Shown one piece after another: positions 49,101-61,560 of a stretch of 64,000 bases of DNA (positions within the stretch are counted from its first letter, which is position 1; each line of letters starts with the position of its first letter). The translations under genes were made by a program, and so were the position numbers. The notes under the pieces were generated by a model. That model saw only the letters and a list, made by a program, of their open reading frames with translations. It had not been told where the DNA came from and ran no database searches. Location: contig NC_057769.1 in the NCBI RefSeq assembly GCF_010389155.1, forward strand, positions 27,342,735 through 27,406,734. The letters run 5' to 3'. This stretch comes from Erigeron canadensis (taxonomy: Eukaryota; Streptophyta; Magnoliopsida; Asterales; Asteraceae).

Positions 49101-50697
49101 CTTAATATCCGACACATACATTGATTATCTAAAACCAAATTATAAAATGAACAAAAAAGTGTTTACGTCAGCTTAATATGACTTGGCCTGTTTTGACCGG
49201 ACGCTAAAATGACACCTTCAAGCCCAAAACTGCTGCACAGCATGCCGATGTTACCATCTTGACACCTCTATGTATTAAGATTTGTGCTCTCATAGTCTCA
49301 TCATTGAGTGCAATTTAGTTATTCTTACCATATTATATACTTCACAGGAGTTGCTAGCAATTCAGCAACAAGGACCACGTAATATTGGCTTTTTTGGGAC
49401 ACGAAATATGGGCTTCATGCATCAAGAGCTTATTGAAATTCTTAGTTATGCTATGGTCATAACGGTATATTCATGTGAAACTAATTATACTTCCTTATTC
49501 TTCTGCCGTTCTTCACATGGTTATTTACTTTATAATTGCTTTTATCTTTTGTTGCAGAAAAATCACATTTTTACATCAGGAGCTTCTGGCACTAACGCTG
49601 CTGTAATAAGAGGTGCACTAAGAGCTGAACGCCCAGAGTTGCTTACTGTGATACTGCCTCAAAGTTTGAAAAAGCAACCTCCTGAAAGCCAGGAGTTACT
49701 ATCAAAAGTAAGACTTATTTTTTCTCATTGTTGCTCATTTATCCCATATCCAAGTTAATAGTTAATTCAATTATAGGTAGTTAATGCTAGTGAGTGGTGT
49801 CATTAAATGCGTGGGAACATAAGTATAATTTGATATGTACAAATTTGTCTAAACTTGGTTGCTCTCTATACCAGGATTCTGATAATGAATGTATTATTGC
49901 TGCCAACGATGTGCAAAATTACTTCTTATAATTAATTTGCATGGTTATTGTTAAAGTATATAAAGAATGTGATTCAAATGTTATTACTCTGTCTTGGATA
50001 TGCAGGTAAAAAATGTGATTGAAAAGCCTTACAACGATCATCTCCCGTTGATTGAAGCCAGCAGGTTCGTAACATTATTTAAAAACCTTATATTTATTTA
50101 CTCTCTGGAGAATTATCGAGAAGTATTTACTCCCTTCGTCCTAAAGTGTCCACCACCTTTCTATCTTAGTTTGTTTCTAAATATTCCGAAAATAATATAC
50201 CAACTTTACCATTTTACCCTTGATACATTTTATCACAAAATTGGTTTTATGGAGTCTTCGTGAAAATGAAATATTGATATCTTTGAACTACACAATGTAA
50301 TACGTACAGGTTATAATTTTTCCTGAAAGATTATACATAAGGTTAAGAATGTGGATGAAAAGTCGTTAAAAAAGGGTCAATAAGTAAAATCTAGTTACGA
50401 GAACCAGATTTATCCTATCGGAACACTAAAACCTGTTTGTTGCTATTTTGCAAGTCAAAATAAATGGATATAAATCATATAATCACTTCACCCGCGCATC
50501 TGTACACCTCTAAATATCTTCAAATGATAATAGTATATTTCCGGCTGTTTACTTGTTGCAGGCTCTGTAATATGGATATCATATCTCAAGTGCAGCAAGT
50601 CATCTGCTTTGCGTTTCATGATAGTCGATTACTTATGGAAACGTGCCAAGAAGCAAAGAATCTCAGGAAGATTGTAACCCTATTTTACCTAGATTGA
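46188..50697 (+). CDS. Plastid-targeted DprA-like (DNA recombination-mediator A-like) protein
   Basis: Seven exons: 46188-46334, 47112-47156, 48062-48250, 49348-49464, 49558-49707, 50006-50064, 50562-50697, with GT-AG sites and continuous frame, giving 280 residues. The N-terminus (~1-45) is Ser/Thr-rich and basic with few acidic residues, like a chloroplast transit peptide. The conserved core is a Rossmann-like domain: ELLAIQQQGPRNIGFFGTRN, then HIFTSGASGTNAAVIRGALR, similar to the SGxARGxDxxAHRGAL phosphate-binding loop of bacterial DprA/Smf, and a C-terminal CNMDIISQVQQVICFAFHDS. Bacterial DprA loads RecA on single-stranded DNA. The plant protein's role is not something I can state. The LOG-like fold family is an alternative reading. 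The start is the first ATG after the leader with a transit-like sequence. Confidence 0.75.
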
Positions 50698-51362
50698 TTC
50701 ACTGGTCGTTTTTGTGTACACATCAAAAGCAGCACAACTTATTTTTGCTGATTTTTCTTTGCAATCGATATAGAGAAGTCAGTCCCTTGCAAGTTGATCG
50801 CTAAAAGCAAATGTTGTTTATTTTTACTGTCATTATTATTTATTTGTTATTGTTTTTAGACAAACTGAACAGCTTGAAAGGTGTACGGGATACAGTTTAT
50901 GTACAATATATATTCTTGTCCATAAACATACTCGTGTAATTTCATTAGTATCTACTTCAATAGATCTAAAAAAAGAAACATAATATTGATTTGTATTTAT
51001 GGATTACTTGTACTTTTAAGGCGAATAAATTGAAAATACCGATATATTCAGAAAAATAAGGAAAGAACAATACGTGCTATATATCTGAATAAATGCCATG
51101 TTGGCATATTGATGATAAATTAATTACGATTTTATTTTTTCTGTATTACCGAATGTTAAGGACCATCAATTTAAGTTAACTATTTTGCATGGTATTGAGA
51201 GACATTGGTCCGTACGTGTAGCCACATTCTTTGGTTTCTATCCTCTGACCTTTTCATTCTCATTTCCTCTGTTAGTTTTCTGTTTCAATTCCTAGATTTT
51301 GATTGCTGTTCTATTGATGAGGTAATGTTCTTTTGATTTGATTCATTTCCATAACCTGGAAA
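50698..51362. other. Spacer: 3' end of DprA-like gene and 5-phosphatase promoter
   Basis: 665 bp without coding potential, holding the 3'UTR of one gene and the promoter and leader of the next in the same orientation. A pyrimidine-rich segment (51235-51300) precedes the start codon. No definite TATA box. Confidence 0.45.
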
Positions 51363-54300
51363 ATGAGCCACGGGCTAGATGATGTCGACGCTGATGCCTT
51401 GTCTGCTCTGGCCAACGCTCCTCCTCCGTCCACTGCCGGTAACAGGAAAGCACATTCCCAACAGCTCCGTACCAACACGGGTACAAACTTCAAACGTCAT
51501 CCAAAACACCGGAAACATAGTCTTGATGAGGCCCGTATAAGCGCGGCTGTAGATGGTTTTCATAATCCTTCAGACGACGAAGATGATCATGATTTTTACC
51601 CTTATGCCACCTCAGATCACAACCAAAATTACTTTTTACAAGGAAGTAATAGTATCAATAGCAACAATAACATTAATAGTTCATCATCTTCAGATGAACA
51701 CCCCTTGTCAGAGTTTTCAGCAACCGGGGGTGGGTCAGGCTTTTTTAAAGCACCTTCAAGATCAGCCGTCCATCCTGGCCGTCCTACTGCCCTTGAGCTG
51801 AGACCCCACCCGTTAAGAGAAACTCAAGTTGGAAGGTTCATTCGGACCATTGCTTGTACAGAGACCCAATTATGGGCTGGTCAGGAATCTGGGGTTAGGT
51901 TTTGGAATTTTTGTGATTCGTTTGAACCGGGATTGGGGATTGGTGGACGGGCTCGACGTGGTGATGAAGATGCAGCTCCATTCTATGAGTCTGCAAACAC
52001 ATCACCAACCACTTGTTTGACGATCGATTGCGCGAATAAATTGGTTTGGAGTGGTCATAAAGATGGGAAAGTTAGATCATGGAAAATGGATCAGAAGCCC
52101 ATTGATGATGCTCCTTTTAAAGAAGGTCTTTCATGGCAGGCTCACCTCCGTGGCCCAGTTCTTTCCATGGTGACTTCTTCTTATGGTAACTCAGCCTTTC
52201 GACCACCTTCATTTTTTGTGTTTTAAAGCATCTGAAAGTTGCAGAAGACTAGATTTTAGTGTTTGGGTAGATTAAAATTGATTCTGATTGCTTAGGGGTT
52301 CAATTAGGGCTGTTTTAAGATTGCGTTTTGAAAGTGATTATCTAATTATTGCGTTTTTCAAGTCAGAAATACTGTAATTAGTTGGTATAGTGTAACAGAC
52401 TCTGGTTATTTGAATATTTAAGGGGTTTAATTATAAGTTATGGATTTCAGTTTATTTACCTTCCAAGTCTATAATCTAGTTATTTGAAGTTTCCAAACCA
52501 CTTGTTTTTTTTCAGGTGATATATGGACGGGTTCTGAGAACGGAGTGATAAAGATTTGGCCATGGGAAGCAGTTGAAAAGTCACTATCGTTATCACCTGA
52601 AGAGCGTCACATGGCTGCCTTGCTAGTGGAACGGTCGTGTATTGACCTTAAAAGCCAAGCAACTGTTAATGGGGTCTGTCACATATCTTCTTCAGATGTC
52701 AAGTATCTGTTGTCGGATAATGTGAAATCTAAAATATGGGCAGCTGGGTCTCTCTCTTTCTCATTATGGTATGATTTTCCCTTGGATTATCTGTCTAGTA
52801 TATATCTACTTGTCTAAATGCAACCCTAAGTTACTCCTACTTAGTCTAATCATTAGGGAACTGCAGGGATGCTCGTACGAGGGAACTTTTGAAGGTTTAC
52901 AATGTAGATGGGCAAATTGATAATAGAGTTGATGCATCTACGGAGAGAGATCAACCACTAGAAGAAGAATCTAGTGTAAAAGTTGGATCCAAATCCAAGA
53001 AAGAAAAACAACAAGGAGGTAGTTTTTTACAAAGGTCACGCAACGCTCTAATAGGAGCAGCAGATGCAGTTCGCCGAGTGGCAACAAAGGGAACTGGGGC
53101 ATTTGCAGCTGAAGATGCTAAAAAAACCGAAGCACTTTTGCTTGCTCATGATGGAACAATTTGGACCGGATGTTCAAATGGTTTACTTGTGCAATGGGAT
53201 GCTAATGGAACTCGTTTGCATGATTTTCATCACCATCATTGCGCGGTTCTTTGTTTTTGCACTTATGGGCCACGGATATGGATTGGGTATGTGAGTGGTA
53301 TGGTCCAGGTGATAGATCTTGAGGGTAATTTGATTGCGGGTTGGATTGCTCATAATGGTCCTGTTATAAAACTGGTAGTTGGGAATGGGGCGGTTTTTAG
53401 TTTAGCTACCCATGGTGGTATACGAGGGTGGTACATTTCATCTCCTGGGCCTCTTGATAACATTTTAAGACCAGAGTTAGCTAAAATGGAACACATGTAT
53501 AACACACTCGAAACAGTTAAGCTTATGGTTGGGACATGGAATGTTGGACAAGGAAAGCCCTGCCAAGAAGCACTAATCTCGTGGATTGGATCTCAGGCTT
53601 CTGATGTCGATATTATAGTTGTTGGCTTGCAAGAGGTGGAAATGGGGGCTGGATTTCTTGCAATGTCTGCTGCAAAAGAAACCGTAAGACTTTTACAGTT
53701 TTCTCATGGTAACCCATTATGGTCTCATTTTGTTTTTGGGCAAATATTATTTGTTTTCACTTATTGGTTTTATGTCGAGTGCAGATAGGTGTTGAAGGGA
53801 GTTCTAATGGACAGTGGTGGCAAGATGCCATAGGGAAAGCTATGGGTGAAGGATCTACTTTTGAACGTGTAGGATCTAGGCAGCTTGCGGGCCTGCTCAT
53901 AGCCATTTGGTATAACTTCCACAAACACAGATTCATACATAATGATTTCAGCTTTATGTAAAACTTAAACTTATTGTATTCACAAGCTTTCATTTCTCTG
54001 GGACTAACTTTTTATTTTGTAATTTTTCTTAAAAGGGTTTCCTAAAGTTTACACCTTTTTCGATTCTTGTGTATGTTATATTATTGTAATGTGTTTTTTA
54101 GGGTAAGGAAGAGTCTTAGAACACACGTAGGGGATCTTGATGTTGCAGCAGTTGCTTGTGGCCTGGGTCGCACGTTTGGCAATAAGGTACACATGTTCCC
54201 TCATTTTAATGGCTTAGTTTTCACTATAAGGGGTCAATTTCCACCAAGTTACTTATTATAATGGGCCAAATCAATACATGTAGTTGAACACAAATGGCTT

Positions 54301-57300
54301 GAATTTAAATATTTAAAGTCAGTAAAAGACTATTTTCGTAAACCAACATACCACACTATTTAAACCATTAATGTATATTGTTGTTTTTGGAATCATAACG
54401 GATTAATTACAGTAAAAAAAAAAGGGCAAGAAAGTGTTTGGAGATCAACCCAACTCATGTTGGTTACTCTTATATCGGAATGTAAATTTTTGACCCATTT
54501 AAATCCAACCCATCCATCTTGCCACCTCTACTTTCCATGTAAAAATCTTGATTTAAAAGGGTTCCTCAATATCCATACCTTTTTCTTGAAGTAATCATCG
54601 TTGTCACAATGATGTTTCATCTTGATACAACTAGTGATCAGGTTCCATTTTGATTTTCATCAGGGGGGCGTAGGGTTGAGATTAAGAGTTTATGACAGAA
54701 TAATGTGCTTTGTAAACTGCCACCTGGCTGCGCACTTGGAAGCAGTCAACCGTCGGAATGCTGACTTCGATCACATTTACCGAAATATAGCATTTGGGCG
54801 ATCAATCAATAACGCTTCTGGTATGCTGCGATACCTGTTTTTGTGTTGCTCTCTTGCCTTCTCCACATATTTATTTTGGGTGCTTTATTCTTCCTTTGCC
54901 TTGCCATGGTTGGTGCTCATTCTTACAGCTGGTGTGTCTTCTACCGCCCAAATGCTTCGTCCTGCTACCGTAAGTATTTACTCATATCAACATAACTGTA
55001 TCTTTCTATGAGTATGTATGAGTGAATGAACATTGAAGTTACTGGCACGTCAAAAAAATCAGCACGGTCAAGGTTACCACCACATCATCTACCATGCCAT
55101 GTTATATTTTTTATCTGACAGCCTGTATGAGTCTCTCTATAACAAATGATTTGAAAGTTTTTTTTTTTTCTTCTGTCAAACAAAGACATGGCTAACTGAA
55201 ACAGTTACTAAATCTATGTTTGTTACCTTTTTATGAAATTAGTCCATAAAGACATAGCTATAATAAATCAAATTTTTATCATGATAGTTTGAGTTGTGAA
55301 ATTATTTTCCATATGAACAGTCTGTGGCTATCAATCCTGACGAGGGGAAGCCAGATCTGGCAGAAGCGGATATGGTTATCTTTTGTGGCGACTTCAATTA
55401 CCGACTTTTTGGAATAACTTATGATGAAGCACGGGATTTTGTTTCTCAAAGGAGTTTTGATTGGCTAAGAGAAAAGGACCAGTTGAGAGCAGAAATGAAA
55501 GCCGGGAAAGTCTTTCAGGGAATGAGGGAGGGCCTCATCAGATTTCCTCCAACTTATAAGTTTGAGAGAGGGAAACCAGGTTTAGGAGGTAAGATTAATA
55601 TAAACCAACAAGAAATGTGAGAAGTGACGATATGGGCGGGTCTAAACAGGTTTGGTTAAAATGGATCAGTTTATGTATGGGCCGGGTGATATTATTACAA
55701 TAATATAATATATCTTCAAATATAATGATTTTGGAGGTTGTCTGAAGTGAAAAGCAGACATTCGCTTACTTTCTTGCCATGACCCATTTGACCCACTTGA
55801 GATAAAACACAACCCAATCGACTGTGAAGTTTCCTGACTGATCTTTCTTTTCCAGGATACGATTCTGGGGAGAAAAAGCGTATTCCAGCATGGTGTGATA
55901 GGATATTATATAGAGACAACCGTTCTTCACCAACATCAGAATGCAGTTTGGCATGCCCTGTTGTTGCTTCGATCTGGCAGTAGGTCTCTTTGGGGATTCT
56001 TCTCTTAATTTACCTCTTGTTTAATCATTTAAAATCGATTTCCTTTGATATTAACAGGTACGAAGCTTGCATGGATGTAATAGAAAGTGATCACAAACCA
56101 GTTCGCTGCAAATTTAAAGTCCAGATTGCTCATGTTGATAGATCAGTTAGAAGACAAGAATTTGGGAAAATATTCATGTCCAATGAGAAAATAAGAGCCA
56201 TACGTGAAGAACTACGGTGTGTTCCTGAAACTTCACTCAGTACAAACAAGATAGTCCTTCAAAATCAAGATACACAGTCTTTAACAATCACCAACAGAAG
56301 CAACAAAGAAGATGCGATTTTTCAAATTTTATGTGATGGTCAGTCTGCCATTAAAGACGGTGAAGAACCAGAGTATAGGCACAAAGCTTCATTTGGCTTT
56401 CCTCGGTGGCTTGAGGTAATGATTTTTATATAACTTGACCCACGTCGACAGAGAAATGTTTGAAGTGATGGAGTCCAAAACTACTTATTCCACATCAATA
56501 GAACTTATAATTTACTAACAATAACTTCTGACATGTTTTAAATTATAGATGACCGAGCCCCTATCAGTTTATACTTGGAATGTTAGAACTAGAGATGCAG
56601 AATGCCCATGTCGGCCTAATTGGTCCTAGGACCGCAACCACCCTTTTCACAGGACAAGGCTTTGGAGTTGGCCTAACTAAGCTTTTTAATACAACATTAA
56701 GATGATTGCAACTTTAACAGCTAGAGAGATCAGGCTTTTCATAGTTCAGGCCAACCGGTACTTACAACGGGTTTTGGCCCCGGCCCGTTATGCATCTCTA
56801 GTTACATGCTACATATATAAGCACTTGCTTTAAGTTAGACCACATACAGCTTATCTCACATTTGATAAAGCAAGAGAAGTTAAGCACCTTATTAGTTCAT
56901 AAGTTGTAGGATTCTAATAAACTTCCACCACGGTTGACGTTGATATAGGGGTTATTCTGTTAGCTTATCACTTGGGGTTTAGAGTGACATACTTGCTACT
57001 GTAATATAGGTAACCCCGGCTGTGGGCATAATAAAACCCGGGAACTCGACAGAAATCTCAATACACCATGATGACACATATTCTGAAGATGACCCAGCCT
57101 CACAATATTGGCATTCAGAAGACACTCGTGACAAAGTAGTTATCTTATCGGTAGTAATTAGAGGCAGCCGATCAACTGAAACAAAAAGTCACCAATGTCA
57201 TGTACGCAACTGTTACTCTCCGAAGAGCACAGTGCACCATGAACCATCAACAAAAGGTCACGGTTCCAAAAAACATCTAGGTTCTCATCACCGATCTTCC

Positions 57301-57354
57301 GCTAAGCACTTTGATAAGGGTGATGATCATCATCGAAGTAGACACGAACATTGA
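51363..57354 (+). CDS. Type II inositol polyphosphate 5-phosphatase with WD40 repeats
   Basis: Eleven exons: 51363-52185, 52516-52768, 52867-53683, 53785-53909, 54102-54186, 54664-54820, 54929-54969, 55321-55588, 55856-55979, 56058-56415, 57010-57354, with GT-AG sites and frame kept, giving 1131 residues. Order: a disordered N-terminus; WD40-like beta-propeller (~150-560: [58 protein letters not shown]); 5-phosphatase catalytic domain (~575-920) with [52 protein letters not shown] and ESDHKPV; then a C-terminal beta domain and a His/Ser-rich tail. It matches the plant 5PTase12-14/FRA3 subgroup, which removes the 5-phosphate from inositol phosphates or phosphoinositides. All catalytic motifs are present. 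Nearest to 5PTase12/13 from memory. Paralogue not assigned. Confidence 0.93.
56588..56802. mobile_element. Small inverted-repeat element in 5-phosphatase intron 10
   Basis: The ends ACTAGAGATGCA (56588-56599) and TGCATCTCTAGT (56791-56802) are perfect 12-bp inverted repeats bounding 215 bp of non-coding sequence, with GGCCTAATTGG and GGGTTTTGGCCCCGGCCCG inside. The flanks GTTAGA and GTTACA are only partly alike, so a target duplication is not secure. hAT-like by style. Confidence 0.5.
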
Positions 57355-58245
57355 ATTAAGCTAGCTAGCTAGTACAGAATGAAATATAGACAAGAATCTG
57401 CTCTGCTACTTTGCTTCTATTGATGTATATAGTAAATACTACAATGCTGATGCAGTGCCAGATTATAAGATCCTTGAGTATAAAAACAGGTTAATTTGTA
57501 TTATGTTAAATTTTTGTGCAATAGAAAGCTTAAATTGTAATCTTTATGCTGGATTATTACTCTTATTTAGTGTAATCACGCAACAAAAAAATTCCAGCTT
57601 GCACTGGATTTGATAGTTTCATCTAGATGTGATAAGTGATAACATTTCGACCCATTCACCTTTATTTCTAATAGGTCAAACAGGCAAAATATAATACAAA
57701 CGGGTCAAAATTCAACCAGTGTATTTAGTGCATAAAACCTCCAAAATCATCTTTGAAAAACTACATTAGAATGAAAATAACAGAAAGTTGTGGCAATATT
57801 TTACAGACTAATTAGTTACAAGAAAATTGTCTAGAGAAAATGTTTGGGGCTCAAACAACACCTGAACCATTTTAGATCATAGAATAAATGGCACACTGTG
57901 ACACGAACCTGTTTTGACCCATCACACATCCCGGCCATTCTGACACCTATAATTTCATCATTGCATCTGTAATGTACATAATCATGATATAAGAAGATAC
58001 TTAGTAATAGCAAGGACACAAGTTTTAGTGCAATGAAATGGTACTATTAATTATATACAAAACATAGACGTTTGTCCTATGATTAGAACTTATTTCAAAA
58101 AGACGATAGACTCACAGGAAGGACAACGATAGTTGTTAACTAGCCTCGTGACCTTCTTGTCCCAGGTGAGTCAGTTGAGACGGTCTCAGTCCAGATATGG
58201 ACATCTTGACTACTACCCAAATTCCAAAATTTCCCTCACAGAATT
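57355..58245. other. Convergent intergenic region
   Basis: 3' ends of the 5-phosphatase (+) and ankyrin (-) genes. Pieces near 57640-57720 and 57890-57960 carry GACCCATT and GGGTCAAAA motifs of dispersed hAT-like repeats. No gene. Confidence 0.5.
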
Positions 58246-61023
58246 CTAAACAGCATACATTCTCTTGTATTTCTCATTATAAATCTCAGGATCTGATGCC
58301 ACAGACATTGAAAAAGAATGTGAATTAGTCTCGGCCCGTCTTATACTCCTCATCTTAGTCTCCTCCATCCTATGCCTTACAACACAATAACACATCGACC
58401 CAATTGTAGTAAGCATAATTGTGGCACCAACCACAGAGGCATAAATGGCAAGCCACCTCTCGTGGGCCCCCACAACCACATAAGTAAGTGAAATAAATGA
58501 AATAGATATAAATAGGCATGCCAACCACATGAGCTTGTTAATCACAAACATTAGTTTCCTCTTAGCCTTCTCTTCAATCACCACAATAGATGTCTGAACC
58601 ACCACAACCGCCAAGGAAATGAACAGGGCTAAGCTGTCAAACAGAAAGAACATAATAAATGCAGCGTTCTTTGCTATATTTGCCTGGCCGAGAGAAAACC
58701 CATCTTTTTCCACCTCAACATATTGGCCTGGTACAGTAAAAATGGCTGCAAAAGCAACTGTGGCTATAAGCACAGCTACTACAGTGGCTGAATTGATGGC
58801 ATTATTAAGCCCGTTTATGTGGAGCTTTTTCACCTTCTTTGCAATCTTGCGAACCCTAAATCCAGTTTGACGAGTTTGTCTAATTTGGGAGTGAACATCA
58901 TGTTTTATGTCACTCACTGTTTGCTTGAGCTGTTTGGCGGCACTTGGTGGTTTTCCAAAGTCGTTAGAGTGGCTAGCTCCTGCCTCCCTTAGAATATTGA
59001 CCATTTCCGTAATTTTCAAGTTTTCTGCAATGTCAAGAGGCGTCTCCCCCGCTTTGTTAACTGCATTGACGTTGATGTTCTCAAATGACAGCAGGCATTT
59101 CACAATCTGTCAGTTACCCATAAAACAATATCAGAAACGCTGTTTTGATGTGCATTTTAATATTGATTGTCTGAGATTTTGATCTACATTTATATAAGCA
59201 CCTTCAAAAAACGGATTGTGTTTGGGTCTGCTTTTGCTATTTTAAGTTGTAAAATGACATAATCAAAGTGTTTGAATTATGATTTTAGAAACTACATCAA
59301 ACGAGGTTATGAGAAATTAACGGTACATGAAATTAACGGTACATGAAATGACTGAAAGGTTATGAGAAAGAGAACAGGCCATGTGAGATGGAGGAAAAGT
59401 CTCTCGAACTACATCAAACGAGGGTTAACTAAGGTAAATAATAAGATAATCAGAAGCAGAAGCTGTTTACTCGCACAGTTGAAACGGGATTATTTCTACA
59501 AGTTGCAATACTGATTAGCAGGCAAATCCAAATTACTTCAATATCAAACATTATAACATACAACTTTATGTATACTTTACCTAAATCTACATGATGAAAC
59601 ATTAAAAAGCTAAAAGGGTGAAGAAAAAACCTTAGTACGGCTCTTCTTCGTTGCAATATGAAGAGCTGTATTCCCCTTGTTATCTTCCAAACTCAAAACA
59701 GTTGGATCAGGTTTGATTAACTCAATCACCATGTCCATATTTTGACCCTTAACTGCCATGTGCAAAGCAGTTTGGCCTTTCTTATCAATCCTGAAACTGA
59801 TACTCGGATCCCTGTTTAACACAGCTTTTGCCACTTCCAAATGACCCATTCTCGCTGCAGTATGAAGCACGGTTTTACCGTTGTTTCTAGCTATCTTGGC
59901 AAGATTTGAGTCAGCATCAAGAAGCAGGTTAACCACATCAAAATGTCCTTGAGAAGCTGCTGTATGTAAAGCAGTTGAATTGGCTGAATCTGTAGTCATT
60001 ACCAGATTCGGGAAAGAGCTCAATAGTTCCTTTAAAACCTCTGCAAGATTGGATATAAAGAATAGTTAATGAAAGATGGGCAGCTATGCATGATGCCAAT
60101 GAACTTCAAACATCTTAGGGTGTGTTTGGATTTGCATTTTGGAACTCATCATCTAGTTATGGTGTTGTGAAGTCTAAGCAATTAAATTCTGCTTCTGATT
60201 ATCTAGGAGTAGGATACTCATACCAAGTAATCATCTATTTGGTCATTTAATAGAGTTATAGTCACATTTCAATAGAAAAAGGTCACTTTTAACTAATTAT
60301 ATACAAGATGTTTAAGTCCTTATATCTGTCAATTTTTTTAAACAATCAGAATTGGCAAACACTTGAACAATTGATTGTCTTGATCACTACAGCTTCAAAC
60401 AACATAGGACGCGAGTATGCTATAAACAAAATCCTTCAGTTCCCCCTAGTTTGCTGTCCAAAATCTATATGCATGCATAACAACAATGAATAGTTCGATG
60501 TCTTTAAAGTTGGAAGTAATAGGATAAATTCTCGATTGCAGACAAACATTTAGGATTTCATACAAGAGTCAAATTTGAACTAACAAGTGAATTTCAAACA
60601 GAAATAAGGGCTATAAACCATACCAAAATGACCCTGTTTTGCAGCAATATGAAAGGGATCATAGCCATTATTTGCAGCAATTGAAGCAGTTTGCAGATCA
60701 AGATGTTTTAAAAACTGAGCTACAATATTAGAATGTCCACACTCAGCAGCAACATAAAGAGGTGTCTCCCCTTCTTGATTTTGTTTTGATAGTGCATCGA
60801 GACCAAGATTTTGCAAGATTTCAATGACTTTTCCTAAATTCCCACCCCTACAAGCCAAATGAAGCATAGAATCCCCTCTTTTTCCAGGTGATTCTTTTGG
60901 TTTCTTAAAACTCATCTGTCTTCCCATTGCTATCCTAAAACTCTTTTGTTTTTCCATCGCAGAAGCCCGAAAACTCTGCTGTTTTTCCATCTTTCCTAAC
61001 CTAAAACTAATCTGTTTTTCCAT
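58246..61023 (-). CDS. Ankyrin-repeat PGG-domain membrane protein (ANK1/ITN1-like)
   Basis: Three exons on the minus strand: 61023-60624, 60040-59631, 59106-58246. Phase 1 and 0 junctions with GT-AG sites give 556 residues. The N-terminus has four copies of a short MEKQxSFR-type unit (residues 1-40). Then ankyrin repeats (~50-330, e.g. GDSMLHLACRGGNLGKVIEI, ANSTALHTAASQGHFDVV, KGQTALHMAVKGQNMDMV), a basic linker, and the PGG domain with four hydrophobic segments (~380-530: ATVVAVLIATVAFAAIFTVP, FIMFFLFDSLALFISLAVVV, LACLFISISFISLTYVVVGA, VVGATIMLTTIGSMCYCVV). Plant members of this family sit in membranes and affect salt/ABA and defence responses. The closest by memory is the Arabidopsis ANK1 (At5g02620) type. 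The upstream start codon (first MEKQ at 61023) was chosen because no ATG precedes it in frame. Confidence 0.92.
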
Positions 61024-61028
61024 AATGG

Positions 61029-61560
61029 TCAATACCCAGAATCAAATATATCAGTTTTTTTGATGTACTAATGAGCAACAACCTTGAAAAACATCAAATC
61101 TCCATATTCCAATGGATAAAAAGCTCTAAAAACCTTAATGGTAATACAAAAAGACTGCAACTTGATTAACACCCAGAATCAAAGATTCAATCTTTCTAAT
61201 GAAAACTAGAGAAAACACTTGAAAATCATAAAAATTCAAGTTCAAATGACCAAAAAGCCCTTGATCCTTGATGAAAAGTAAAAAAAATTGCAACTTGATT
61301 ATCACCCAGAATCAAAGATTCAACCTTTTTGATAAATTAGTGACCAAACACTTGAATAGCATCAGATTTTTCATGTTCCTATACGCAAAAGCCCAATATT
61401 CTTGATTATAAATGAAAAAGACTGAAACTTGGTTGTTACCCAGAAACAAAGATTGATTCTTTTGTTGTTTTAATGTTCAAAATCCATACAGTCTTGATCA
61501 AACTTTGAATCTTGTTGATGAACTAGTGAAAAAGACACTTGAAAAACATCAACACATCAA
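61029..61560 (-). repeat. Four degenerate ~130-bp units in the ankyrin gene's leader/promoter
   Basis: Units start near 61029, 61170, 61302 and 61437, each with a form of ACCCAGAATCAAAGATTC followed by AAACACTTGAAAA(G)CATCA and closing with AGACTGCAACTTGATT. They share order and spacing but are well diverged. They lie directly upstream of the ATG on the minus strand, so they belong to the 5'UTR or proximal promoter. Confidence 0.65.

Noticed and set aside
58619..59182. Plus-strand frames opposite the ankyrin gene's last exon
   Set aside because: They mirror the minus-strand PGG/ankyrin coding sequence and have no identity of their own.
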